Of a stretch of 64,000 nt of DNA, positions 52,129 through 62,569 are shown one piece after another. This DNA comes from an uncultured Mediterraneibacter sp. GTDB taxonomy: Bacteria > Bacillota > Clostridia > Lachnospirales > Lachnospiraceae. The stretch lies in contig CALWMN010000005.1 of NCBI GenBank assembly GCA_944381935.1, positions 108,053-172,052 on the forward strand, given 5' to 3'. Below the pieces are notes generated by a model, which ran no database searches, was not told the DNA's origin, and saw only the letters and a program-made list of their open reading frames with translations. How positions within the stretch are numbered: position 1 is the stretch's first letter; each line of letters begins with the position of its first letter. Made by a program: the position numbers and the translations under genes.

Positions 52129-55100
52129 ATGAATTTAAATGAATTACATACTCTTGGAATCGATATCGGTTCCACTACAGTCAAGATCGCGGTCCTGGAC
52201 CGCGATAATGAAGTGCTCTTCTCTGATTATGAGAGGCATTTTGCCAATATCCAGGAAACTTTGTCTGATCTTCTCGGACGGGCGCTCTATAAGCTTGGAC
52301 CTATTTCGGTCTCTCCGGTCATCACCGGGAGCGGCGGGCTTACCCTTGCCAAGCATCTGGATGTGCCCTTCGTCCAGGAAGTCATCGCGGTATCTACCGC
52401 CCTTCAGGATTACGCGCCTCAGACAGATGTGGCAATTGAACTTGGAGGGGAGGACGCAAAGATTATCTATTTTGAGGGCGGCAACATCGAACAGCGCATG
52501 AACGGGGTCTGTGCCGGCGGTACAGGTTCTTTCATCGACCAGATGGCATCCCTGCTCCAGACAGATGCCTCCGGATTGAACGAATATGCCAAAAGCTACA
52601 AGGCGCTCTACTCCATCGCAGCTCGCTGCGGCGTGTTTGCCAAATCGGATATCCAGCCCCTGATCAACGACGGGGCGTCCAAGGAGGACCTTGCCGCTTC
52701 TATCTTCCAGGCTGTTGTCAATCAGACGATCAGCGGGCTTGCATGCGGGAAGCCGATCCGCGGACATGTGGCGTTTCTTGGTGGGCCGCTCCATTTCCTC
52801 TCCGAACTTCGGGCAGCCTTTATCCGCACGCTGAAGCTGGATGACGAGCACATTATTGCGCCGAATCATTCGCACCTCTTTGCGGCGATCGGTTCAGCGC
52901 TCAATTCCAAAAAAGAAGTATCCGTAGCGCTGCGCGAACTTCAGAACCGCCTGGAGGGCCGGATCCAGATGGAATTTGAGGTTGAGCGCCTGGAGCCTCT
53001 TTTCGCCTCCACGGCAGAATACGAGGAATTTACCGCCAGACATGCAAAGCACCAGGTTCCTGTCAAGGATCTGTCGTCCTACAAAGGCAAGGCTTTCCTC
53101 GGCATTGATGCAGGTTCTACAACGACGAAAGCTGCCCTTGTCGGCGAGGACGGCACTTTGCTCTACTCCTTCTATCACAACAATGAGGGAGATCCGCTGG
53201 GCACTACCATAACCGCCATCAAAGACATCTACAGCCGCCTTCCGGAGGGCGTCGAGATCGTGCACTCCTGCTCCACGGGATACGGCGAGGCACTGATCAA
53301 AGCTGCGCTTCTTCTGGACGAAGGTGAGGTGGAGACCGTCTCCCACTATTATGCAGCGGCGTTTTTCGAGCCTGACGTGGACTGCATCCTTGACATCGGC
53401 GGACAGGATATGAAATGCATCAAGATCAAGAACCAGACGATAGACAGCGTGCAGCTGAACGAAGCGTGCTCTTCCGGCTGCGGTTCCTTCATTGAGACAT
53501 TTGCGAAATCGCTCAACTACTCTGTGGAAGATTTTGCCCATGAAGCCCTTTATGCCCAGAATCCGATTGACCTTGGAACCCGCTGTACGGTATTTATGAA
53601 TTCCAAAGTAAAGCAGGCGCAGAAAGAGGGGGCGTCCGTTGCGGATATTTCCGCCGGCCTTGCCTACTCCGTTATCAAAAACGCCCTGTTTAAGGTCATC
53701 AAGGTATCCGACGCGTCTGAGCTGGGCAGCCATATTGTCGTACAGGGCGGTACCTTCTACAACAACGCAGTCTTAAGGAGTTTTGAGAAGATCGCAGACT
53801 GCGAGGCTGTCCGTCCGGATATCGCCGGGATCATGGGGGCGTTCGGGGCAGCTCTTATTGCCAGGGAGCGCTACGTAGACTGTGAGGGGACGACCATGCT
53901 CTCCATAGACGACATCAATGCCCTCGAGTACTCTACCACGATGACCAAATGCCGCAGATGTACGAACACCTGCCGCCTGACGATCAATCATTTCAGCGGG
54001 GGGCGCCGTTTCATTACCGGAAACCGCTGCGAGAAAGGTCTCGGGAAAGAAAAAGTGCAAAATCAGATGCCGAACCTGTTCGACTACAAGTTCCACCGGT
54101 ATTTTGACTATACGCCCCTGGAGGAATCTGAGGCAAAACGCGGGGTTATCGGAATCCCGCGGGTGCTCAACATGTATGAAAACTACCCGTTCTGGTTCAC
54201 CTTCTTTACAAAGCTCGGGTTCAGGGTCGTCCTGTCCCCTGCTTCCACAAGAAAGATCTATGAGCTGGGCATCGAGTCCATCCCAAGTGAATCAGAGTGC
54301 TATCCGGCAAAGCTGGCGCACGGGCATGTGCAATGGCTCATCAATGAGGGAGTGAAGCATATCTTCTATCCTTCCATTCCTTATGAGCGCAATGAATTTG
54401 AGGATGCAAACAACCACTATAACTGCCCGATCGTCACATCATACCCGGAGAATATCAAGAACAACATGGATCCGATCGTGCATGGGGAGGTGGACTTTAT
54501 CCACCCCTTCCTCTCCTTCCAAAGCGAGGAGACAATCTCCTACCGTCTGTCTGAGGAGCTTGGCAGCAAATTCTCCCTCACGGACAGTGACATCCGCTCT
54601 GCTGTCCACGACGCATGGAATGAGCTGGCAGCGTGCCGGGAAGACATGCGCCGCAAGGGCGAGGAGACGATCAAATTTTTAAATGACACGGGCAACCGGG
54701 GGATCGTCCTCGCCGGGCGTCCGTACCACATTGACCCCGAAGTGCATCACGGCCTGCCGGAGATGATCACTTCATATAATATTGCTGTGCTGACCGAGGA
54801 TTCCGTCTCCCACCTTCATCAGGTGGAGCGTCCTCTTAACGTCATGGACCAGTGGATGTATCACTCCCGGCTGTATGCGGCAGCCAACTATGTCAAGACA
54901 ACAGAGAACCTTGACCTGATTCAGCTCAATTCCTTCGGATGTGGGCTGGATGCGGTCACAACCGACCAGGTAGCAGACATCCTGACGGACTCAGGCAAGA
55001 TCTACACTACCCTGAAGATCGATGAAGTCAACAACCTGGGGGCGGCAAGGATCCGTGTCCGCTCCCTGCTTGCCGCGATCCGCGTGCGTGAGCAGAAGAA

Positions 55101-56502
55101 TACGGAACGCAAGATACAGCCCGCTTCCATCACAAAGGTGCCGTTTACGAAGGAAATGCGCAAGACGCACACCATTCTCTGCCCGCAGATGTCTCCGGTC
55201 CACTTTGAGCTTCTGGAACCCGCCTTCAAAGCTGCAGGGTACAAGATCGAGGTCCTTCCAAATGACAACAAACAGGCAGTGGACATGGGGCTGAAATACG
55301 TAAACAATGACGCATGCTATCCGTCCCTCATTGTGGTGGGGCAGATTATGGATGCCATCCTTTCCGGAAAATATGACACAGACAGACTGGCTGTCATCAT
55401 AAGCCAGACCGGCGGAGGCTGCCGTGCCTCCAACTATATCGGATTCATCCGCCGCGCCCTCAAAAAAGCGGGATACGGGCATATCCCCGTAATCTCCATC
55501 AACTTGAGCGGCCTGGAAGGGAATCCGGGATTCAAGATCACGCTGCCGCTGGCGGTCCGTTTGGCATATGCGGCAGTATTTGGGGATATCTTTATGAAGT
55601 GTGTCTACAGGATGCGTCCCTACGAGGCTGTTCCGGGTACAACGAACGCAATTCACCGCAAGTGGGTGTCTGTCTGCCAGAAGTTCGTCTCGGACGGATA
55701 CCCGTCACGCCGGAAATTCAAGAAGCTCTGCCGTGACATCATACAGGACTTTGACAACATTGAAACACTGGATATCAAAAAACCGCGTGTCGGCGTGGTA
55801 GGCGAGATACTCGTCAAGTTCCTGCCGGCTGCCAATAACCATCTGGTCGATCTGCTGGAAGCAGAAGGAGCCGAGGCGGTAGTGCCGGATCTGATCGATT
55901 TCATGCAGTACTGCTTCTACAACCAGAACTTCAAAGCATCCCATCTGGGATTTGCGAAGAGAAAAGCGATGATCGGCAACCTGGGAATCCGTGCGGTAGA
56001 ATGGCTCCGCTCCCCGGCGACGAAAGCGTTTGCCGAGAGCAAGCACTTTACCCCCCCTGCCCACATTGAGGATCTGGCAAAGATGGCTTCCGAGATCGTA
56101 TCCATCGGGAACCAGACCGGTGAAGGATGGTTCCTCACCGGCGAGATGCTCGAGCTGATCCACAGCGGTGCGGGAAACATCGTGTGTACGCAGCCTTTCG
56201 CCTGCCTGCCAAACCATGTTGTAGGCAAAGGTGTCATCAAAGAGCTGCGCCGCCGCTATCCGCACTCCAACGTTGTGGCGATCGATTTTGACCCCGGCGC
56301 AAGCGAGGTCAACCAGCTCAACCGAATCAAACTGATGCTCTCCACCGCATTTAAAAATCTCGAAGCAGAAAACAGCGAAAATGCGGAGGCTGCAGCGGAT
56401 AAAAATGATTCAGGAAATACGGTAAAAACAGAAAATGTGGACTTTTCTGAAAATGTCCCCGGCATTTCTGACGGGGACAACAGAAAGAAAGAGACCGCAT
56501 AA
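52129..56502 (+). CDS. acyl-CoA dehydratase activase-related fusion protein (2-hydroxyacyl-CoA dehydratase family)
   Basis: This 1457-residue protein fuses two BadF/BcrA-type ATPase activase domains and a dehydratase-like part. Domain 1 (about 1-270) has [15 protein letters not shown] and [12 protein letters not shown]. Domain 2 (about 325-590) has [14 protein letters not shown] and [16 protein letters not shown], with the cluster cysteines expected for an iron-sulfur homodimer site. Next come [10 protein letters not shown], a DUF2229-like region (about 670-900) and a C-terminal HgdB/DUF-like region with CQPFACLP-type cysteines. The last 45 residues are low-complexity and acidic. Such fusions occur in many anaerobes; the substrate is unknown. 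It is alone, without fermentation genes beside it. Confidence 0.85.
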   Translation: MNLNELHTLGIDIGSTTVKIAVLDRDNEVLFSDYERHFANIQETLSDLLGRALYKLGPISVSPVITGSGGLTLAKHLDVPFVQEVIAVSTALQDYAPQTDVAIELGGEDAKIIYFEGGNIEQRMNGVCAGGTGSFIDQMASLLQTDASGLNEYAKSYKALYSIAARCGVFAKSDIQPLINDGASKEDLAASIFQAVVNQTISGLACGKPIRGHVAFLGGPLHFLSELRAAFIRTLKLDDEHIIAPNHSHLFAAIGSALNSKKEVSVALRELQNRLEGRIQMEFEVERLEPLFASTAEYEEFTARHAKHQVPVKDLSSYKGKAFLGIDAGSTTTKAALVGEDGTLLYSFYHNNEGDPLGTTITAIKDIYSRLPEGVEIVHSCSTGYGEALIKAALLLDEGEVETVSHYYAAAFFEPDVDCILDIGGQDMKCIKIKNQTIDSVQLNEACSSGCGSFIETFAKSLNYSVEDFAHEALYAQNPIDLGTRCTVFMNSKVKQAQKEGASVADISAGLAYSVIKNALFKVIKVSDASELGSHIVVQGGTFYNNAVLRSFEKIADCEAVRPDIAGIMGAFGAALIARERYVDCEGTTMLSIDDINALEYSTTMTKCRRCTNTCRLTINHFSGGRRFITGNRCEKGLGKEKVQNQMPNLFDYKFHRYFDYTPLEESEAKRGVIGIPRVLNMYENYPFWFTFFTKLGFRVVLSPASTRKIYELGIESIPSESECYPAKLAHGHVQWLINEGVKHIFYPSIPYERNEFEDANNHYNCPIVTSYPENIKNNMDPIVHGEVDFIHPFLSFQSEETISYRLSEELGSKFSLTDSDIRSAVHDAWNELAACREDMRRKGEETIKFLNDTGNRGIVLAGRPYHIDPEVHHGLPEMITSYNIAVLTEDSVSHLHQVERPLNVMDQWMYHSRLYAAANYVKTTENLDLIQLNSFGCGLDAVTTDQVADILTDSGKIYTTLKIDEVNNLGAARIRVRSLLAAIRVREQKNTERKIQPASITKVPFTKEMRKTHTILCPQMSPVHFELLEPAFKAAGYKIEVLPNDNKQAVDMGLKYVNNDACYPSLIVVGQIMDAILSGKYDTDRLAVIISQTGGGCRASNYIGFIRRALKKAGYGHIPVISINLSGLEGNPGFKITLPLAVRLAYAAVFGDIFMKCVYRMRPYEAVPGTTNAIHRKWVSVCQKFVSDGYPSRRKFKKLCRDIIQDFDNIETLDIKKPRVGVVGEILVKFLPAANNHLVDLLEAEGAEAVVPDLIDFMQYCFYNQNFKASHLGFAKRKAMIGNLGIRAVEWLRSPATKAFAESKHFTPPAHIEDLAKMASEIVSIGNQTGEGWFLTGEMLELIHSGAGNIVCTQPFACLPNHVVGKGVIKELRRRYPHSNVVAIDFDPGASEVNQLNRIKLMLSTAFKNLEAENSENAEAAADKNDSGNTVKTENVDFSENVPGISDGDNRKKETA

Positions 56503-56505
56503 ACG

Positions 56506-56542
56506 GCAGCGCCCCGTGGATAATAAATCCATAGGGCGCTGC
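56506..56542 (+). terminator. terminator after activase fusion
   Basis: GCAGCGCCC (56506-56514) pairs with GGGCGCTGC (56534-56542), with an inner TGGAT/ATCCA pair, starting 4 bp past the stop. Confidence 0.75.
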
Positions 56543-56579
56543 TTTCGTGCCTGCTCCTTCTCCTTTTAACTCTGCCCCC

Positions 56580-57008
56580 TTACTTTAGTCCCGAGGCATT
56601 ATGGCTCATATCTATAACTTCTTTTACATTGAAATAAACCACTTCGTCTTTTCTCTTATAGTCTGAAATACTATTATAGAAAAACTTCATATAAAAACCT
56701 TTTTCGACATTGATCTGTTTTTCCTTTTCCATCTTATTAAACTGTGCGGCCACATCATCTTGCAGAACATAATAGATGTCGGTCGCCCCATAGAAGTCAT
56801 AATCCACATCTTGTTCCCGGAATATAATCTGGTTCTCGCTGTGTTCAGCCGACAGGCAGTGAGCCGTCATGACATCTTTGCCCGCATCATAAAATGTGTA
56901 TAGAGTTCCTGCTATGACAAGGCATAACAAAAGTACAGAAACTGCGGTTATAATCCACTTCCATTTATCCTTTTGTGCTTTTACTTTAATTTTGCTCTCT
57001 TCCTTCAT
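56580..57008 (-). CDS. membrane-anchored protein of unknown function, paralog A
   Basis: The 142-residue protein has a basic N-terminus, one membrane segment (about 17-39) and an extracytoplasmic domain. It is a clear paralog of the 57651-58046 product: both share REQDVDY, GFYMxF, a KRKD motif and a C-terminal IDMSH. I recognise no domain. The ribosome-binding site is weak. It has its own promoter at 57042-57070. It belongs to an AT-rich island unlike the flanking genes. Confidence 0.7.
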   Translation of the reverse strand: MKEESKIKVKAQKDKWKWIITAVSVLLLCLVIAGTLYTFYDAGKDVMTAHCLSAEHSENQIIFREQDVDYDFYGATDIYYVLQDDVAAQFNKMEKEKQINVEKGFYMKFFYNSISDYKRKDEVVYFNVKEVIDMSHNASGLK

Positions 57009-57041
57009 CCCATCACTTCTTTATGAGTTATTCATCTATTC

Positions 57042-57070
57042 TTTATACAAATGGTACATTCTCGAATCAA
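57042..57070 (-). promoter_or_regulatory. promoter for paralog A
   Basis: TTGATT (57065-57070) and TATAAA (57042-57047) are 17 bp apart on the minus strand, 34 bp before the start. Confidence 0.55.
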
Positions 57071-57137
57071 TGTTTTATATTTCGTGCACTTTATGGATTT
57101 CATTGAAGTTTAGCTCATAATAATAAAATAAAAATAG

Positions 57138-57177
57138 GAGAAGATACTATGAGTCTCCTGACTCATAATATCTTCTC
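57138..57177 (-). terminator. terminator of the secreted-protein operon
   Basis: Positions 57138-57155 pair with 57160-57177 over 18 bp with one mismatch, and a long T-rich run follows on the minus strand. It ends the 57244-58046 operon. Confidence 0.88.
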
Positions 57178-57243
57178 TCCAGTTAATCTATTCCTATACA
57201 AGACAATAGATTAAGTATAATTAATAATAATTATACCCTAATA

Positions 57244-57639
57244 TTATAACAATATATAATATTCTTTATAAACCTCGCTTGAACTATTAATTGGTCTTTG
57301 GTAAGTTTTTACTTTAATATTTCTATTATAGTTATCCAAGATTTCATATCCTATTACCCGCACATTACTAAATTTGTGCGGCGGAAAATATGAAATGTAT
57401 ACTCGGTCAATATAGATGATTGTATTATTTGCTTCCTGAAAGGTATAATTAACAGTTATTTTTACTCCATTACTAAATGTCACAGTGCGAGAAGATTTCA
57501 TAATCGAACGTGGAGTCACCTCTGTTATTGTCGAATTATCCGACTTGTCAGCAGCTTTTACATTATAACTTGTAATAAAAGGTAATAACATAGAAAAGCA
57601 CATTATTGCTATAATGACTTTCTTACTTGATCTTCGCAT
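57244..57639 (-). CDS. small secreted protein of unknown function
   Basis: The 131-residue protein has a Sec signal peptide (MRRSSKKVIIAIMCFSMLLP, cleavage probably after VKA near residue 29). The mature part is rich in Thr, Asn, Tyr and Val, suggesting a beta-rich fold. No family is recognised. The ATG has AGGAGG seven bases upstream, and that site overlaps the stop of paralog B, so the two genes are coupled. It is flanked on both sides by paralogous single-pass proteins. Confidence 0.7.
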   Translation of the reverse strand: MRRSSKKVIIAIMCFSMLLPFITSYNVKAADKSDNSTITEVTPRSIMKSSRTVTFSNGVKITVNYTFQEANNTIIYIDRVYISYFPPHKFSNVRVIGYEILDNYNRNIKVKTYQRPINSSSEVYKEYYILL

Positions 57640-57650
57640 AATAGTTCCTC

Positions 57651-58046
57651 CTAATAATTCAAATCTGAAACATCATGGCTCATATCAATCAGTTCTCTCA
57701 CATTCAAATAAACTGCTCCGTCTTTCCTTTTGAAATCTGTCATTTCATTGGAGGAGAATCTCATATAGAATCCATCCTCAAGATCAATCTCCTTATCCTT
57801 CGCCATCTCATAAAGTTCCGTTGCCACATCACCTTCTGCAACATAATAAATATAGATGGTTTCATACAGATTATAGTCAACGTCCTGCTCCCTGAGAAGG
57901 ATCCTGTTTTCCTCTTCTTCAACCAGCCTGCAATGGACGATCCACACCCCCCATCCCTTCCTGTAAAGGTTAAATAAAATCGCCCCTCCAACTAGACACA
58001 ACAGAATCGCAACGACAGCTATTATTTTCCACTTTCCTGCTTTCAT
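57651..58046 (-). CDS. membrane-anchored protein of unknown function, paralog B
   Basis: The 131-residue protein has a single membrane segment (about 7-27) and an acidic external domain. It shares with paralog A the conserved pattern REQDVDY, IYYV, GFYMRF, FKRKD and VRELIDMSHDVSDL. It is translated ahead of the small secreted protein in one transcript. AAGGAGG stands three bases before the ATG. No known domain recognised. Confidence 0.72.
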   Translation of the reverse strand: MKAGKWKIIAVVAILLCLVGGAILFNLYRKGWGVWIVHCRLVEEEENRILLREQDVDYNLYETIYIYYVAEGDVATELYEMAKDKEIDLEDGFYMRFSSNEMTDFKRKDGAVYLNVRELIDMSHDVSDLNY

Positions 58047-58085
58047 GCCCCTCCTTCCTTATCCCTGTTCCTTTTATCTATCTAT

Positions 58086-58114
58086 ATCATATCCGCTACA
58101 GTTTGTTTCGTCAA
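58086..58114 (-). promoter_or_regulatory. promoter for paralog B-secreted protein operon
   Basis: TTGACG (58109-58114) and TATGAT (58086-58091) are 17 bp apart on the minus strand, 39 bp upstream of the start. The rest of 58047-58282 is AT-rich and I see nothing else. Confidence 0.68.
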
Positions 58115-58282
58115 TATCACAATTTCTCACAATTTTTTATAATACTTTTATGCATTTTTTACAATATTCATATTTTGTACAAAAATATCCATACGATACA
58201 TATTTTTAATAATCGATTCCGATACAAATCGCACCGTTTGAATATATTTTGCCGGAAAAGAACTCTGTACATACTGATATAT

Positions 58283-58546
58283 CTATATGCCCTGCTGATA
58301 GAGAAAGAAAGCTCCCCCGAAGAGCCCCATAATGATGCCCGCATATCCCCCGGCGCACACGATCCCTGAGAGTGCTCTGACAATATCAGTGCCCGAAATC
58401 ATGCATACTATAATCCCTGCCAGTACTCCCGCACATGTCCATCCGATGATCAGCACAGGAAGAAATATTGAGACAGCATGGCTTCTGTCCATATACCGGT
58501 TGATAAAACTCCATAATCCTCTGTACATTCTGATACCCCATTTCAT
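58283..58546 (-). CDS. small two-helix membrane protein, unknown
   Basis: The 87-residue protein has two hydrophobic segments, about 26-50 and 58-82, rich in Gly, Ala and Ile. No family recognised. The start is uncertain: ATG at 58546 has no good ribosome-binding site, while a second ATG at 58528 follows GGGG at seven bases. It lies between the AT-rich island and the HAD gene and could be real or spurious. Confidence 0.45.
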   Translation of the reverse strand: MKWGIRMYRGLWSFINRYMDRSHAVSIFLPVLIIGWTCAGVLAGIIVCMISGTDIVRALSGIVCAGGYAGIIMGLFGGAFFLYQQGI

Positions 58547-58654
58547 AAGTCCGTCGTTTTCAGGTTCTCCTTATTATAGGTTCAGAGTGTAAAATCTATG
58601 CTTCTCAAACTGCTAATTTTATGTAAAGGAAGGGTTTCCTGTGAAGGTCAGTCC

Positions 58655-59320
58655 TTATTCATCCCCGGCGCATTTCAGGATAATATCCGCCGCTTCCTCC
58701 GGCGTCTGTGCCAGGAAGTCCGGAGAGGCTTTCTCCATCTCTTCCCGGCTTCCGTACCCGTACAGAACTCCGAGAGAATATATCCCGGCTTTGCGGGCTC
58801 CTTCTATATCATAAATCCGGTCTCCAACCATCATGACGCCCTCCCTGTCTGTAATTTTCATGGACGTGAGGGCGTATTCGATCACTTCCCATTTATCTGT
58901 CCTCTTTCCGCTCATAAGCGCACCGCCTATAAAGTCAAAATACTGTGCGAACCCGTAATGGTCTGCTATGATTCCGGCATATTTTTCTGCCTTTGAAGTG
59001 GCCATCAAAATATGAAGCCCTGCTTTCTTTATCTGCTGCAGCATCGGGATAATCCCGTCATACAGACGGTTTTCAAAGATCCCTTGCTCGCTGTAATATT
59101 CCCGGTAGACGTCCACCATCTTCAGGGATTCCTCTTCCGTGATCCCGCATACCCTCTGAAACTGTTCATGGAGCGGCGGTCCGACAAAAGAGCGGAGCAC
59201 TTCCCCGCCCGGCACATCTTTTCCCGTTTTCCTGAGCGCATATCTGACGCTGTTCATGATTCCCTGACCGGAATCTGTAATTGTTCCATCCAGATCGAAT
59301 AATACGGTATGAATCTTCAT
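58655..59320 (-). CDS. HAD-superfamily phosphatase (PGP-like)
   Basis: The 221-residue protein has the HAD motifs VLFDLDGTITDSGQG, LMATSKAEKYAG (motif II), a lysine in GKRTDKWEVI and VGDRIYDIEGARKAG. SFVGPPLHEQF is the cap region of phosphoglycolate-phosphatase-like proteins. The substrate is unknown. It starts 5 bp after greA and seems to be the end of the glycolytic operon. Confidence 0.88.
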   Translation of the reverse strand: MKIHTVLFDLDGTITDSGQGIMNSVRYALRKTGKDVPGGEVLRSFVGPPLHEQFQRVCGITEEESLKMVDVYREYYSEQGIFENRLYDGIIPMLQQIKKAGLHILMATSKAEKYAGIIADHYGFAQYFDFIGGALMSGKRTDKWEVIEYALTSMKITDREGVMMVGDRIYDIEGARKAGIYSLGVLYGYGSREEMEKASPDFLAQTPEEAADIILKCAGDE

Positions 59321-59325
59321 CTTCT

Positions 59326-59829
59326 CTAATAACTCCTGATTTTATCGTCTTCTTCACTCTGCGTGTTCACGATCTTTCGTATCACCACATAATATCCATA
59401 GTCATCATTCACTTTGATATAGACCCGGTCGCCCTCCCTGTGCCCGAGTATCGCCTTTCCTATCGGCGATTCAATGCTGATGCGGCCGTCCAGGGAACTG
59501 CCCCTGACAGAAGTGACCAGGCGGTATGTCTCCACCTCGTCATCATCCTCACAGTACAGTTCTACTGTATTGTTGAGCCCCACTTCGTCGTCTTTCGAGT
59601 GGTCTTCCACAATGACAGCGGTTTTCAACATCCTCTCCAGATAGCGGATTCTGCTCTCATTTCGGTTCTTTTCCTTTTTGGCAGCATGATACTCGAAATT
59701 CTCACTCAGGTCGCCGTGGGACCGCGCTTCCTTCACCGCCTCGATAAGTTCTTTCCTCTCTACCAGCTTGCGGTGTTCAATCTCTTCCTGAATCTTTTCA
59801 ACATCACTTTTTGTCAGCTTTTCACGCAT
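59326..59829 (-). CDS. greA: transcription elongation factor GreA/GreB family
   Basis: The 167-residue protein has an N-terminal coiled coil with GDLSENFEYHAAKKEKNRNE, including the acidic tip of Gre factors, and a C-terminal FKBP-like domain with SPIGKAILGHREGDRVYI. It rescues backtracked RNA polymerase by stimulating transcript cleavage. Clostridia can carry more than one Gre-like gene, so the symbol is tentative. It lies 84 bp after gpmI, past a terminator-like hairpin. Confidence 0.88.
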   Translation of the reverse strand: MREKLTKSDVEKIQEEIEHRKLVERKELIEAVKEARSHGDLSENFEYHAAKKEKNRNESRIRYLERMLKTAVIVEDHSKDDEVGLNNTVELYCEDDDEVETYRLVTSVRGSSLDGRISIESPIGKAILGHREGDRVYIKVNDDYGYYVVIRKIVNTQSEEDDKIRSY

Positions 59830-59867
59830 AACAATCCTACCCCCTGCTATGACAAAAGACCCGGTCT

Positions 59868-59886
59868 GGCCGGGCCTCTCGTCTGT
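59868..59886 (-). terminator. terminator after gpmI
   Basis: GACCCGG (59868-59874) pairs with CCGGGCC (59880-59886), one wobble, and TTTTGTC follows on the minus strand. It may limit read-through from gpmI into greA. Confidence 0.6.
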
Positions 59887-59913
59887 ATTCTTTTTCCCTT
59901 TTGCTTCCGGAAC

Positions 59914-61455
59914 CTATGCCTTTACGAGAAGGGATTTGCCTGTCATTTCTTTCGGCTGCTCCATCCCCATCATCTCGATCAGCGTCGGGGCGATATCCGC
60001 AAGGCATCCGCCCTCTCTTAGGCTGTAAGCCGGGTCTGCATTTACAAGGATAAACGGCACCTGGTTTGTCGTATGTGCGGTGAACGGCTCTCCCGTCTCT
60101 TCGTCAATAAGCTGCTCGGCATTCCCGTGGTCAGCGCAGATAAACATCTGCCCATCCACCTCTCTGATCGCCTCAACCGCTCTGCCGACGCACTCGTCAA
60201 CCGCCTCAATCGCTTTGATCGCAGCGGACTCGACTCCTGTATGCCCTACCATATCCGGGTTCGCAAAGTTGATAATGATCACATCGTATTTATCAGATTT
60301 GATCGCCTCAACCAGCTTGTCGCACACTTCATATGCGCTCATCTCCGGCTTCAGGTCATATGTCGCAACCTTAGGTGATTTTACAAGGATCCTGTCCTCA
60401 CCCGGATTCGGCTCCTCTACGCCCCCGTTGAAGAAAAATGTCACATGGGCGTATTTCTCAGTCTCTGCGATCCTTGCCTGCCTCATGCCATGCGCTGCCA
60501 GAAATTCCCCGAATGTATTGGTGATCTCTTCCTTTACGAATGCAACCTGCTTGTTCGGGATCGTCACATCATATTCCGTGAAGCACACATAGGTTGTCTT
60601 CACTCTTTCGCCCCTGTCAAATCCCGTGAACTCATCGTCGCAGAAAGTTCTTGTGATCTCCCTTGCCCTGTCTGGGCGGAAATTAAAGAAGATCATGGAG
60701 TCGCCGTCTTTCACAGTCGCTGTCGGAGCCCCATCTTTCATCACGACCATCGGCTCCACAAACTCATCTGTCTTTTCATTGTCATAGGATGCCTGGATCC
60801 CTCCGACAGCAGAATCCGCCTCTACTCCCTCGCCTTTTACAAGCGCTTTGTATGCTCTCTCCACGCGGTCCCAGCGATTGTCCCTGTCCATCGCATAGTA
60901 GCGTCCTGCCACAGTAGCCACCTCGCCGACGCCGATCTCTCTCATCTTTGCTTCCAGTTCTTCTACATACTCTTTTCCCGATGCCGGAGGCGTATCACGT
61001 CCGTCCAGGAAACAGTGTACATATACTTTCTTTATCCCCTGTCGCTTTGCAAGCTCCAGAAGGCCGTAAATATGCGTGTTGTGGCTGTGCACGCCGCCGT
61101 CGGATACCAGTCCCATCATATGGAGTGAAGAATCGTTCTTCTTCACATTCTCACATGCCGCCAGAAGCGCTTTATTTTCAAAGAAATCGCCATCCTGGAT
61201 CGCCTTTGTGATTTTAGTCAGGTCCTGATACACGATGCGCCCTGCACCCATATTCAGATGCCCCACTTCAGAGTTTCCCATCTGTCCCTCCGGAAGCCCT
61301 ACTGCCATCCCGCTGGCATTTCCCCTTACAAACGGACACTTGGCCATCAGCTTATCCATCACCGGCGTGGCAGCCTCTGCGACAGCGTTGCCGTGTTTGT
61401 CGTTTCTTAAGCCGTAGCCGTCTAATATCATCAATACGGTTGGTTTTTTACTCAT
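59914..61455 (-). CDS. gpmI: 2,3-bisphosphoglycerate-independent phosphoglycerate mutase
   Basis: GpmI interconverts 3- and 2-phosphoglycerate using two manganese ions. The 513-residue protein has the phosphatase-domain start [10 protein letters not shown], the nucleophile serine in [14 protein letters not shown], and the later metal ligands in [12 protein letters not shown] and [12 protein letters not shown]. The ATG at 61455 is eight bases after AAAGGAG; a second ATG two codons upstream is too close. It lies downstream of tpiA and pgk in the glycolytic operon. Confidence 0.97.
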   Translation of the reverse strand: MSKKPTVLMILDGYGLRNDKHGNAVAEAATPVMDKLMAKCPFVRGNASGMAVGLPEGQMGNSEVGHLNMGAGRIVYQDLTKITKAIQDGDFFENKALLAACENVKKNDSSLHMMGLVSDGGVHSHNTHIYGLLELAKRQGIKKVYVHCFLDGRDTPPASGKEYVEELEAKMREIGVGEVATVAGRYYAMDRDNRWDRVERAYKALVKGEGVEADSAVGGIQASYDNEKTDEFVEPMVVMKDGAPTATVKDGDSMIFFNFRPDRAREITRTFCDDEFTGFDRGERVKTTYVCFTEYDVTIPNKQVAFVKEEITNTFGEFLAAHGMRQARIAETEKYAHVTFFFNGGVEEPNPGEDRILVKSPKVATYDLKPEMSAYEVCDKLVEAIKSDKYDVIIINFANPDMVGHTGVESAAIKAIEAVDECVGRAVEAIREVDGQMFICADHGNAEQLIDEETGEPFTAHTTNQVPFILVNADPAYSLREGGCLADIAPTLIEMMGMEQPKEMTGKSLLVKA

Positions 61456-61602
61456 ATCCATATCTCCTTTATCTCTACATTTGGACCTTGTCCCGCCCAT
61501 TATTGTACCCGCTTTTTACAGTTTTTGCAAGTATGTGGGGCTGCTACAGAAAATTTACGGGAACTCCTGCCTTCCAACAGGTCCCTCCGGCGGGCAGACA
61601 AA

Positions 61603-61634
61603 AGGGCAGAGAAATAATAATGTTCCTCTACCCT
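61603..61634 (-). terminator. hairpin after tpiA
   Basis: AGGGCAGAG (61603-61611) pairs with CTCTACCCT (61626-61634), one wobble, and TTTTGTC follows on the minus strand. It may partly end transcription between tpiA and gpmI. Confidence 0.65.
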
Positions 61635-61666
61635 GGATTTCTATGTCTCCGTAGAACGAAATGGTT

Positions 61667-62419
61667 CTACTTCTCGTAGCACACGATGCGCCCGAAATCA
61701 GCCTTAAGGGATGCACCGCCTACAAGTCCTCCGTCTATGTCCGGCTGTGCGAACAGCTCTGCGGCATTTCCTGCGTTTACCGATCCGCCGTACTGGATGC
61801 GGATCGCTTCTGCAGTAGCCTCGTCATAAACTTCGGCAATACACTCGCGGATACCCTTGCAGACCTCCTCCGCCTGCTCTGTCGTAGCTGTCTTGCCTGT
61901 TCCGATCGCCCAGATCGGCTCATAAGCGATAATCATCGTCTTAGCCTGGTCAGCCGTAACGTTCTGCAGTCCTACCTTCACCTGCTGGCGGATGAAGTCC
62001 ATCGTAACGCCCTGCTCTCTCTGCTCCAGCGACTCACCGCAGCACATGATCGGTGTGATGCCGTGCTCCAGTGCCTTAAGGACTTTCTTATTGACGTCTT
62101 CATTCGTCTCTTTGAAGTAATCTCTTCTCTCAGAATGTCCGAGAACCACATATTTCACTCCCGCATCCACAAGCATTGCCGGGGAAATCTCGCCTGTATA
62201 GGCTCCGCTCTCTTCAAAATACATATTTTCAGCGCCGACCTCAATATTGGTTCCCTTCACTGCTTCTACAACCGGTACAATATCGATTGCCGGAACACAG
62301 AATACTACGTCAACCGCCTCGTTTGCCACTAACGGCTTTAATTCCTCGACGAGTGCGACCGCCTCGCTCGGAGTCTTGTTCATCTTCCAGTTTCCTGCAA
62401 TAATTTTCTTTCTTGCCAT
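61667..62419 (-). CDS. tpiA: triosephosphate isomerase
   Basis: TpiA interconverts dihydroxyacetone phosphate and glyceraldehyde 3-phosphate. The 250-residue protein has [19 protein letters not shown], catalytic His in [12 protein letters not shown], catalytic Glu in [15 protein letters not shown] and the phosphate loop [17 protein letters not shown] precedes the ATG. It follows pgk across the repeat element at 62463-62560. Confidence 0.98.
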   Translation of the reverse strand: MARKKIIAGNWKMNKTPSEAVALVEELKPLVANEAVDVVFCVPAIDIVPVVEAVKGTNIEVGAENMYFEESGAYTGEISPAMLVDAGVKYVVLGHSERRDYFKETNEDVNKKVLKALEHGITPIMCCGESLEQREQGVTMDFIRQQVKVGLQNVTADQAKTMIIAYEPIWAIGTGKTATTEQAEEVCKGIRECIAEVYDEATAEAIRIQYGGSVNAGNAAELFAQPDIDGGLVGGASLKADFGRIVCYEK

Positions 62420-62462
62420 TTTCTTTTCTCCTGAATAAATAGTTTAAGGTAATTTAAGGTAT

Positions 62463-62560
62463 CTTCCCTCAACTAACCTCGCGCTTATAGCGCTTGCTAA
62501 GGTTCGGGAAGGACCTCGCACTAAGTTCAGCCTGCGCCTTCGGCTTGGATTCACTAAGTT
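62463..62560. repeat. structured intergenic repeat element in glycolytic operon
   Basis: Three nested stems (62463-62468 with 62506-62511; 62475-62479 with 62500-62504; 62481-62485 with 62489-62493) are followed by two copies of CACTAAGTT (62519-62527 and 62552-62560) flanking a GC-rich hairpin. It has the look of a dispersed palindromic element or an mRNA processing or stability structure. It fills most of the 150-bp tpiA-pgk gap. Confidence 0.55.
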
Positions 62561-62569
62561 GCTTTCGGC

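Noticed and set aside
52894-53733. 279-residue minus-strand open frame inside the activase fusion
   Set aside because: It is antisense to the clear second activase domain and lacks family features.
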